A stretch of 64,000 bases of DNA, from assembly GCA_018894105.1 (NCBI GenBank), contig CM032125.1, positions 32,225,032 to 32,289,031 on the forward strand, in the 5' to 3' direction. Shown piece after piece: positions 11,215 to 21,008 of the stretch. The translations under genes and the position numbers were made by a program. The stretch comes from Jacaranda mimosifolia. Lineage: Eukaryota > Streptophyta > Magnoliopsida > Lamiales > Bignoniaceae. Below the pieces are notes generated by a model. The model was not told the origin of the DNA, did no database searches, and saw nothing but the letters and a program-made list of their open reading frames with translations. Position 1 is the stretch's first letter. Each line of letters opens with the position of its first letter.

Positions 11215-12180
11215 AATATATAGTGAGGCCATGGCTTTGGCCCTGAGGTGACTGGCTAAGTTTGAGCCGCCGGCTGTGGCTGGGAGAAGCAGGGGCATTG
11301 CACCCCAACACAACCACCCCGCCCCCCGGCTTTTATATGTATCTTATGTATATGTATACTCATATATAATAATTAATTTAAATAATTTATACTTCAAAAA
11401 AAAATATTATTTAATTAATTAAAAATGATTAATTTTTTATTAATATTCATTATTTGTTTGAAAGATTTAACTTTTCTTATTGGTACTTAAATAAAAATTT
11501 GATTATTTGATATATCGAATTAAATTGATTGATTTTTTAATTAACAATAAAAATTAAAATTAATTAATTTAATCTTTACCTATTTTAATCTTTTACAACT
11601 CAAAATAAAATTTTAAATCACTATCCACAATCAAGTAATCAAACGAAAACGATTAGGCTAAACCTGTCACAATACTTCATTTTATTTGTGTGAAAAAAAC
11701 ATTATAGAGGTTTAGTAAAAAAAAAAACTTGAGAAACTTGTAAAACAATCAAAATCCATTTCTTTTGCCTTCAATAAGATTGGAACAAAGAGATAAGAGT
11801 AAATGAATATTTTAGAAATTTCTTTTGAATTTTTTTGTCTTCCAATAACCATAAGTGAGAAAACTTTCTCCACTATAAAAATTGTGAAAAAGAGGCTAAA
11901 AACTAAAATGGAAGATGATCTTTTAGCTAATTCTAATTATTTATATTGAAAAAGATATTAATAAAAGTCTATTGATTTGATTATTAATGAACTTATAATA
12001 TAAATGATTATTGTGCTCAACTTCAATGAAAATCATGTATTTCGAATTCATAAATTATAAAATTTGGGAAGAATTGCAGAACTAGGACAGTAGCTATGGC
12101 CATTTCGTGTTATAAGACTGAAATTTAGGGTGGTATTAAAGTAGGATTAAAATATATTAAAATTTGAAAAAAAAAAAAGG
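11215..12180 (+). mobile_element. hAT transposon remnant with C-terminal dimerisation fragment
   Basis: At 11831-11949 the plus strand reads PITISEKTFSTIKIVKKRLK then TKMEDDLLANSNYLY and a TGA. This resembles the hAT dimerisation domain of plant TTF-type/ZMYM-like transposases (family pattern with ERSFSxxKxIKxxLR and DDLLxxxxxxYIEKD). Reading on through the stop gives further family-like residues ending in LIINEL. A second fragment of the same family, overlapping its 3' tail, is at about 18570-18715 on the minus strand. The upstream part (11215-11340) is GC-rich and the rest very AT-rich. Both ends are undefined. Confidence 0.6.
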
Positions 12181-12774
12181 GACAGCGGCTACTGAAAAAC
12201 ACAATCAGGGCCAGTGTCTGTTTGTGTGGCACTTGTATGGCACATGCATGGAATACCCGTGCAAGCGCCACGTAAGCAATCATCAGTGCTGACTATATTT
12301 TTTGGTGGTCGTTGTTCTTTTTTTTCGATTTTCAATGAGTTTTTGGTTCTATTTCAATATTACCCTAAATTTTGGTCCTGCATTGCGAATTGGCCACAGT
12401 CACGATCCTATTTTTGCTATTTACCCTAAAATTTGTATTTGAACTGTCATATATTTATAACTTTTGCCTCCACATACTCTCATTTTTGGATCCATCTTGG
12501 ATTGTGGTGTTTGGATTCAATTTGCTCGGTTTACCTTTTTATAGTCCCTCATGGTTCTTTAATAGTCACAAAATGAGGTGTATTAGATGTTGCTTGGGCT
12601 AGAAATCTACTTGGATCATTATGAAATTTGAGGATAAATCATAAAATACATTAGAAAAAGACTTTTAACTAATGCGTCTTTTGTCAGAAGAAATAATTTT
12701 TTAGACATATGTTATTAAGATTACCATAAATGCAGACAAGTGAAGGAACTTGGGATTCTATCTTGCAGGTTTGA
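12181..12774. other. Spacer, no supported gene
   Basis: Contains plus-strand open frames at 12214-12429 and 12372-12602 that overlap each other and resemble no family known to me. Text such as GCACTTGTATGGCACATGCATGG suggests old repeat DNA. Confidence 0.35.
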
Positions 12775-13995
12775 AGAGTTGAATAATACTGAGACCAATT
12801 GATGACTACTAAAATCTATTTGTGAGAAGCAATTTGCTGCAATTGTGACAGAAAAATATCTCCAAAAGTTAGTTTTATTGCTGTTATCCGCTTTAAACGA
12901 CAGAAAATTCAGAACACGTCTGCATTTGAAGTTGCTAAGTGACACACATACATGGTATAAGAATTTCAAATAATTAAAGTATATATCAGAATAACTCAAA
13001 ATAGGAGCTCAATAATTTGAAATTTGTTAAACATAAAACTATCCAAAACATGATCATTTTGGGGTGTCAATTCAGGTGGATTGAGTGGGTTCGAGTTGGG
13101 TTGAAGTAGGGGTATAATATAAAAATACCAAACCCAAACCCACCTCAACCCGATGTTAAACCTAAAAGGCTCAACCATAACCTGACCCACAAAAGATCGT
13201 GTCAGGTTCGGGTTGACCTGATTTTTAGTCAGGTCACCAAATAATTTGATAAACCTGACCCAACTCAACCCAACATGATAAAACTAACCCAACCTTGGTC
13301 TATTTATCTTATTTTTCATTTTCATAAATTCCAACATTATAATCCAGTAGCAGGTTTGATCTACAATAAAATCTAAAATTCAACATAATCCGATCTGAAT
13401 ATTCTATTTTATTTCGTGTTTTATCTTCTATTTCATTTTATAGATATATGTCAAACATATGTTTTTTTATAAAAATAATTAATTAAAAATAATTTTTATT
13501 TAGCATATATTCATCAGGTTGAAATAAAAAATAAAATACGAAGTGGAATACAAAATTCGAAGTGGTACACAACCCTGGTACAAATTCAAACAAGATTGCA
13601 TCCTTAATATCAAGTATCAACTATAGCATACCATGAGACAAGACAATCCACTCCTATCCATAAATCATACATTAAAAAGTCCAATCCAAGCACACGAAGG
13701 AACAAAAATTCACAAGAAGCTGGAATGATCCCTCAAAGAACCGGCACCAACTGCTCAACAACATGCAATCCAATACCAGAGGAGGCTGCATGAGTTGAAA
13801 AAAAGGTTTAATTTTATTAGCTTAAGTTAATGTAACCCATAAACCCTCTATTTAGAATTTCATCTACATAACTTTAGCATCATAAAAACATGAAATAAAC
13901 ATATAGAGGAACAAATGCAAATCACAACAATTTCTTCCAAATCTAAATGGCAAAAGGAACTAAGGAGAAAAAAATACCTTTTAAAATCTGAACTT
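12775..13995. other. 3' flank of NLR-B, paralogous to 2625-4210
   Basis: The text from GAGTTGAATAATACTGAG onward tracks the NLR-A flank at 2625 onward. Differences are informative: it lacks the Tourist-like MITE (empty TAA site at 12936-12938), lacks the MITE of 3912-4092 (empty site near 13885), and has an extra segment at about 13057-13290, rich in GGGTTCGAGTTGGG-type words and their complements, that is absent from copy A. That extra segment looks like a further non-autonomous repeat, but its ends are not resolved. Confidence 0.65.
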
Positions 13996-16740
13996 TTAAG
14001 CTCTCATCTCAACAGAGGTTCTCACATATGTTATTTCAGGGATATGCTTCACCCTTGAATAATCATCAATATTTCCTTGTCCATGAATATTTCCAATGAG
14101 TTCTTCTGATACATTTTTCAGGTGCAGCCTCTGCAGACTTGTGAGGTGTTCAATTCCCTGAGGAACCCTCTTCATCCTGGGGCAATCATGTAGATGCATC
14201 CGGGCAAGATTTGGCATCGTTCCCTCACAGATTACGATCTCAACCAATTCATGGAAATAACCAATATATAAATCCTCTAGTCTTGAGAACCCTGCTTTAA
14301 AGCAGAGATGCTTCTTGTCCTGACTGCATGCATTGATCAGAGTAAGGCGCTCCAAAACAGGCATATTGCTGATGAACGGAATAGGATCATTCGTCAGTTG
14401 GCTCCAATGCAAGTGCAAATGTATCACATTTTGGAGCAAGCCAAACCACCTTGGGACGTCAGGTAATTTCCCTGCTAGTGTCAGTTTCCTGAGACCCAAT
14501 GGAATAGAAAATAATTGTTCCACTTGGAGGAACTCGTTTTCATTTTTTGCCATTAGAAGCAGGCGACGAAGGCCCCTCATTTTGTCAATGGAAACACACA
14601 AGTCTCTGCCATCCTCTGCTTTCAAATTTGTCAGCTCAAGTCTTCTGAGTTGAGTCAACTGTCCGATTCCTCCGACTATGCCTGAATTTACTTCAAGTTT
14701 AACAACTTGCAAGTGCTTTAACTTGAGTATAGAGTTTGGAACTCTGACTCCTCTGATATAGTAAAATCCTTCATCATAATAGGTATTAGTGAGAAGATGT
14801 CTTAGACTACACAGTTTTCCAATTTCTTTAGGAAGTTCCTTTACTTTTGTTCTTCTGATATCAAGAGTCCGCAGATTTCGAAGTCTGCCAACAGAAGTAG
14901 GAAGCTCAGAGATCCTAGTTCCTTTCAGGCCCAAGTATCTGAGGTTCAATAGCTTTCCCAAGGTTTTGGGTAGGTAATCTATTGGGGCATCATTCAACTC
15001 CAGCACCCTTAGTAATTTGAAGTTCGAGAAAAGGTTGTCCAGGGGAAGGATGTCCTGATCTTTAACATCGAAGGCCAAGAAAGAACGGACATATCTCATA
15101 TACTGTCCCAGATTAAGTGTTGATTCAAGAGCATGAAATGATAAATGACGTGCTTTTATTTCACCTTCAGAACCTTGTGGTTGACATATGGGTAAGAAGT
15201 GCTCTCTTTCTGCAACAGAACATGCTACCTCCCACATCAGACTATGGAATCTACAGAGTTTAGGCCTCAAGAAATTGTCCTTCTTTTCAACTTGAACAAG
15301 ACTTCTGGAGATGAGTTCTCTGAGATAGATTTTCCCAACATCTTCTGGCGACAACCCTTTTCGTTCTTCCAGAAATCCTTCAGCCATCCACATCCTGATC
15401 AATCGACCGGCTCCAACCCGATGATCAAGGGGGAAACAGCAGAAATAAAGAAAGCAATTCCTGAGAAAATAAGGTAAATCTTTGAAGCTAAGCAACAAAA
15501 TTGTTTTTACTTCATTAAGCCTAGATTTGTTGCTTATATGCCAATTGAGACTGTTGTAAACTTCCTTCCATATCAATTCTGATCTTTCTTTAGAAGCCAT
15601 GAGGCCTCCCAGCGCTAGAATTGCTAGAGGGAGACCCTCACATTTTTCAACTAAGGCCCAAGCTATATCCTCAAGTACTGGAGGACAAGAGCTGCCTGCT
15701 TCATTACAAAAGGCCTTCTTGCAGAAGAGGGTCCATGCTTCATCCTTCGTCAGTGGCTTAGAATGGAGAACATTGTTTCTTGCACCATAAGGATAAGTTG
15801 CTATATCTTCTTTTTGAGTTGTAATAGTTCACTCGGCTTCCATTTTTCGATCTGGAAGAGCAACACTTATCTCCTTCCACAAAGTGTCGCTCCATACATC
15901 ATCTAGAACAAGTATGTACCTCTTATCCTGCAAGAAACTGACAAGAATCTCCACCAACTGCCTGTAATTCGTCGCGGTTGAGGCCAGAGAAGAGAAATCC
16001 GATGATCTTTCATTTGAGAACTCACAGATTATCTTTCTGAGAAGATCCTCAATCATGTACTTTTGCGAAACAAACACCCATGCGAAGCAGTCGAAAGCTC
16101 TCTTCACGGGATTGCTGTGGTAGGCATGAGCAGCTAAGGTTGTCTTCCCAGAACCACCCATGCCCACTATAGATATAACGATGCGCTGTCTCTCTCCTTC
16201 TATCAACCATTTCAACAGCTGATCGTTTTCTTCCTCAAATCCTACAACCTCAGCACCCTCTACCAAAAAAGAGGTTTCTCTAATAATTTGTGCATAGTTG
16301 AGGGAATGATCATGAGAAGACATAGGATAATCGTCGTGTATGTGACTAAGATCATATCTCTTGCTTCTTTGTGCTATTTCCTTGATCTCATTTTCGATTT
16401 CCTTCAACTGGGCTACTGTCTGATGTCTCTTCCACATTTCCTTGGGAAAAATAACAGCTTTTTGGAGGAATCCCATGAATCCATCTCGTTTCTTGCTGTA
16501 CAAGTGATGCAAGAAATATTCTTCTAGGAAATCTTCAGCTCTGAGTGCTGCATCCCTCACTTGTGTCACCCAGCAGGATAAGCCTTCATTCCTTTCGGCA
16601 TCTCTCAGGAATGATCTAATGCTCTCTAACTCGAGCTTGATGTTGGAAACTTGGAGGCGAACTCCTCCAAAGTTGAATCCTGGGGACTGAAGGAGGAGAT
16701 CTATGCTCAGTTTCAAGATCTCTACAGCAGCTTCAGCCAT
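13996..16740 (-). pseudogene. CC-NBS-LRR (RPM1-like) resistance gene, copy B, near-intact
   Basis: The interval from ATG (16738-16740) to stop is 2745 bp, exactly 915 codons. Residues 1-303 are open: a coiled coil with the EDVID-like block LRAEDFLEEYFL (about 67-78), P-loop GMGGSGKTT (193-201), an RNBS-A-like region FAWVFVSQKY, and kinase 2 YILVLDDVW (275-283). At RNBS-B an A run is one base short and about 15 bases later one base is extra. The frame is therefore wrong for about six codons and meets TGA at 15829-15831. After that the original frame is open to the end: GLPLAILALGGL, an ARC2 region with FHSLMWE where MHD is usual, then LRRs to about codon 914. Either a young pseudogene or a truncated CC-NB protein of 303 aa. 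An assembly error cannot be excluded. Closest to RPM1/At1g50180-type CNLs by general appearance. Confidence 0.9.
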
Positions 16741-16794
16741 AATTTTTTTCCATTTCTTTTGTTTTTCTTGTTTTTTATCAGAAATATCTCAAAG

Positions 16795-18125
16795 TTTCTA
16801 GCGACAGTGTTCAGTTGCCTCCAAATCTTTCTTTTCTTATTGATAATATATGTCCCATTTATGAGCCCTGAAAATCTTGTGCAATTTCCATCCATGCTGT
16901 TGTTGCTTTGACTCCCTACTCCAAGATTTGGCTTTTCTATACCTGTGTCGAATTATTTCAACATTGTTTTCGGGGATTAGATAAGATGACTGTAAAATGC
17001 CCAAATTTATTTGTTATTTCCACACGCCCATTGCGTCTTTCTTCCAAGTTGTGGACAATTGCCTCCCAAATCTTTCTTTTTTTATTGGTAATATATATCC
17101 CATTTACGAGCCCTGAGAATCTGATGCAATTTGGACCCACGCGGTTGTAGCTTTGACTAACTACTCTAAGATTTGGCTTTTCTATACTGGTGTCCAATGA
17201 TTTCAACATTACTGTTTTCGGAGATTTGCTAAGATGATTGCAAAATGCCCAAAAAAATTATTTGTTATTTCCAAAAGCCCGTTGCGTCATTCTTCCAAGT
17301 TGTGTACAGTTGCCTCCTAGATCTTTCTTTTCTTATTGATACTATATGTCTCATTTATGAGCCCTGAAAATCTTAAGCAATTTGCATCCACGCGGTTGTA
17401 GCTTTGACTAACAACTTCAAGATTTGGCTTTTCTACACCGATGTCGAATTATTTCAACATTGTTTTCGAGGATTAGCTAAGATAACTGCAAAATGCCCAA
17501 AAAGTTTATTTGTTATTTCCAAACGCCCGTTGCGTCTTTCTTCCAAGTTGTGGATAGCTACCTCCCAAATCTTTCTTTTCTCATTGATAATATATATCCC
17601 ATTTATGTCCCTGAAAATCTTATGCAATTTGGACCCACGCAGTTTTAGCTTTGACTAACTACTCAAAGATTTGGCTTTTCTATACTGGTGTCCAATGATT
17701 TCAACCTTGTTTTTGGGGATTAGCTAACCCGTTGCGTCTTTCTTCCAAGTTGTGTACAGCTGCCTCCCAAATCTTTCTTTTCTTATTGATGATATATGTC
17801 CCATTTATGAGCCCTAAAAATCAAATGCAACTTGGACCCACGCGGTTGTAGCTTTGACTAACTACTCCAAGATTTGGCTTTTCTATACCGGTGTCCAATG
17901 ATTTCAACATTGTGTTGAGGGATTAGCTAAGATGACTGCAAAATGCCCAAAAAAATTATTTGTTATTTCCAAAAGCCATTGCGTCTTTCTTCCAAGTTGT
18001 GCGCAGTTGCCTCCTAAATCTTTCTTTTCTTATTGATAATATATGTCCCATTTATGAGCCCTAAAAATCTGATGCAATTTGGCCCCACGCGATTGTAGCT
18101 TTGACTAACTACTCCAAGATTTGGC
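16795..18125. repeat. Tandem satellite, about 246-bp unit, six copies
   Basis: The word ATCTTTCTTTT recurs at 16825, 17070, 17321, 17569, 17771 and 18018, giving spacings of 245, 251, 248, 202 and 247 bp. Within each unit the same landmarks return: CCCATTTATGAGCCCTGAAA, TTTGACTAACTACTCCAAGA, GCCCGTTGCGTCTTTCTTCC. The unit ending at 17771 has a deletion of about 45 bp. Open frames across it are by-products. The array begins about 55 bp upstream of the NLR-B start codon, where the sequence stops matching the 5' flanks of NLR-A and NLR-C (shared up to about 16785), so it has replaced the ancestral promoter side and the CCB2 neighbour. Confidence 0.92.
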
Positions 18126-18130
18126 TTTTC

Positions 18131-18131
18131 T

Positions 18132-18222
<91 letters not shown>

Positions 18223-18235
18223 AGAAGGAGAAAAA
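18131..18235. repeat. Compound (TAA)n(GAA)n microsatellite
   Basis: About 12 TAA units pass into about 20 GAA/AAG units at the edge of the satellite. Read on the minus strand it produces artificial poly-Ile, poly-Leu and poly-Ser frames. Confidence 0.95.
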
Positions 18236-18569
18236 GAAAGAGGAGACTGTAAGGCAGAATGGATTTTAGGGCATATGTTAGCCTCATAGATATATTGCTG
18301 AAGGAATTCTCTTCGCTCTTCTCCTATTCTCGCTTCAACTTTCGAGAATTTTCTTTTCCTTTCCCAAAGATTTACTGGGATATATATATACATACACTAG
18401 TCTCTGGAGCACCATGTTGATATGTTATGTGAGCTTGTATAGAACAAGTAAAATTGGGAATTCGCATGTCATTTGTTTTAAAATTTGTCCTGACCTCTTA
18501 GTGTAGCAAGAAAAGACAGTCGTCAAAATTCTAGTCTAATAAATGTATATGCAATATATTAGTAGTCAG

Positions 18570-18715
18570 GGATGGATTCGGAAATGAAAGTAGGGGGGCA
18601 AAAGTATAAATATATAAACATACAATTTATGAATTTGAAACACATAAACTTCATTGAGTTGAGCACAACGATCTTTTATGACACAAATTTCATCAATGAT
18701 CAAATCAGGCCAAAT
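18570..18715 (-). mobile_element. hAT transposon 3' tail fragment
   Basis: The minus strand reads PDLIIDEICVIKDRCAQLNE then VYVFQIHKLY, like the last residues of the plant hAT dimerisation domain (the LIINEL-type end seen at about 11.98 kb). A CCCCCCTA stretch typical of the tails of these elements follows. The plus-strand copy at 12000-12060 shares the words GTGCTCAACTTCAATGAA and ATTCATAAATT. Only the tail is present. Confidence 0.5.
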
Positions 18716-19860
18716 TGCATAGCACCCCGCTCCCCCCAAGATATTTGAAATTGGTGTATAACTCCCTATGAAAAAAAATTATATACAAAAAAATTCCTTG
18801 TGTTTTCTATAATCATGCAGCGAGCACCATTGGGAGGGTTGGTGTAATTTGCCCGCGTGTGTGCGCGATTTGGTATGCATTTTTATGTATAAAAAGACAA
18901 TCATACTCTCACTTATCAACCGTTAGAATTTTTTTTTAAAGAAATCAATGATCCAAATTAAACTATATAATATCTTTTTAAAAACTAATAGAAATAGATG
19001 ATATATTATTATATATATAATATAATAGATATATATAATATAATATAATGTATATCCCACCCCACAAACCACCCTACCCCATGGCAGCCGGGTTTTCATG
19101 GCTATCGATAGCTGGCAGCCGATGGCCATGGTGGCCATGGTATCCATGGATGCCAGTAGTCCGACTAGCCCCAACAGCTAGCCAGTCGGCGGCCATTTGA
19201 AAAAAAAAAAAAAAAGCAAAAACATGAGATGACGAACAATAACCGCCATCGCCCACAGCGGCCAGTGGCAGGGTCTGGCTAGACCTGGCCATTATGCACG
19301 GCAGCCATGGCTGCCCATAAGGTTTGAGGAAGAAGGGTTGGGTGGGGTGGGACGGGGCGGTTGGGGTGGGTGGGAGATGATTATATATATGTTATATAAT
19401 ATATTACATATAACATATGTTACATGTACAATATGTTGAATGTATATAATATATAACGTAAATTATATATAGTCCATTATACATAATATATTATATATTA
19501 TATGTATGTAATATATAATATGTATATTATATGTATATAATACACAACATATATTATATATATATGTTATATACAATATATACTTTATATATATAATTTT
19601 ATATATATGCATATATATACATGTTATGATAAATTTATTTATATGTATATTATATGCATACAAGTATAAATAAAAAATATATTATGTATTTTTACAAATA
19701 ATAAATATTACTTAATTTGAAATGAAGAAAAAAATTATATATTATATGTATAAATAAAAAACAAATATGTTTATATTTATAGATGTACATATATTTTATA
19801 TATAACTATAAATAAAAATATATATGACATTTTTATAAATATTTTATATTATTGATATGG
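18716..19860. repeat. AT-rich and GC-rich composite repeat
   Basis: A GC-rich core at about 19055-19380, full of CCATGG and GGCAGCC words, lies between long (TA)-rich arms (18960-19055 and 19380-19860). The same kind of core (CCATGGCAGCCGG) occurs in the Mutator-like foldback at 36924-38497, so this may be a relative. No terminal repeats or target duplication were resolved. No gene. Confidence 0.35.
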
Positions 19861-21008
19861 GATGGCCCAACAAGTTCAACTGAACAATTGTAAGCAGCCT
19901 CACTCCATTTCCAGCCACAACTGACAAAAAATAAACTTATCAATTTCAAAAAACACGCCAAAAAAAAAAAAAAACTCCAAGATTCCCACTTCATCGAATA
20001 ACCAGTAGTACCATGAGCTTATAGGCTTGCAAAGTAAGATGTGAGGATCTTATGAATTATTTTACGAAAAGTAATAAATTCCTAACTTATTTTTAATATC
20101 TTAACAAGCTCAATTAATCTTAACCATACTAATTACAAAATTAAATTACAAATATCTTACGAGCTTCAAAATTTATTTTATTTTAACACTTGAAGAGCTT
20201 ATTTTAAAATAAAATATGATGCGTTATAAGGTTCAAAAACAAATTTTAATATATAGATGATTATAAGACTTTCAGTAAGCTTAACCATACACCCTACTGT
20301 GCAAACACCCTCTAAGTTGTAACAGGAAATATAATAGATGGTGACGGAGCTCACGATATCAAAAGGGATGACATAGAAAGTACCGGATATTCAAATTAGG
20401 TTAAGATAAAGAAAAATATTTATTTTATGCTTTGTGAAGAAGAGACAATGTAAAAGAAGAAGCAAATCTATTGCCAATTCAAACAAATTATCAGAACTTT
20501 AACAGTCAAATTAAATTTCTCGTGATTCAAAGAGTGAAAATTGAAGTTATCAATCTTAATCTCCACGGTAAAGTTAATTCATGTACCATGGGCAAATAAA
20601 TAGAAATAAGATCGTATGAACATAATGGATTCACAGAGACTTGGGGTAGGGAAGAGAAGGGAGAGAATACCATTCATTGCATCATGCAAGGTAGGTGGCT
20701 TAAATCTTTTGGTTGATCTAAAACTGCAATCTTTCCTCCGCAATGTCAAGTTCCACGCCTTTATTTTTTGCTCATCTCCTGAAATATATCAACCAAACCT
20801 GAAAAGGCACACTAAATCAACATATTTTCAACTTTTTCCCTCCTTTAGTTGATATAAGATTATCTATGAGATTAAACAACATGATTTTGTGAGTAGAAAA
20901 AAGAAACTACAAAATTCAAACAACCATCTTGAATATGAGTACCAAATCCTTACATCCAAATCTAATCTAAGCAAATATCAAGCCTTCAATAGAGAAATGA
21001 ATCAAAAT
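19861..21008. other. Spacer with one unexplained open stretch
   Basis: On the minus strand about 20590-20790 is stop-free and includes AWNLTLRRKDCSFRSTKRFK. On the plus strand the same place offers an ATG-led frame of about 20 codons ending at a GT donor (around 20690). I cannot tell which is real, if either, and recognise no family. The rest is AT-rich. Confidence 0.25.

Noticed and set aside
16795..18125. CRISPR-like array
   Set aside because: Units are about 246 bp and contiguous, without short repeats and unique spacers. It is a plant satellite.
18105..18393. Poly-Leu/Ile and poly-Ser/Tyr minus-strand frames
   Set aside because: Direct translation of the TAA/GAA microsatellite.
19463..19663. 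Ile/Tyr-rich minus-strand frame
   Set aside because: Arises from (TA)-rich low-complexity DNA.
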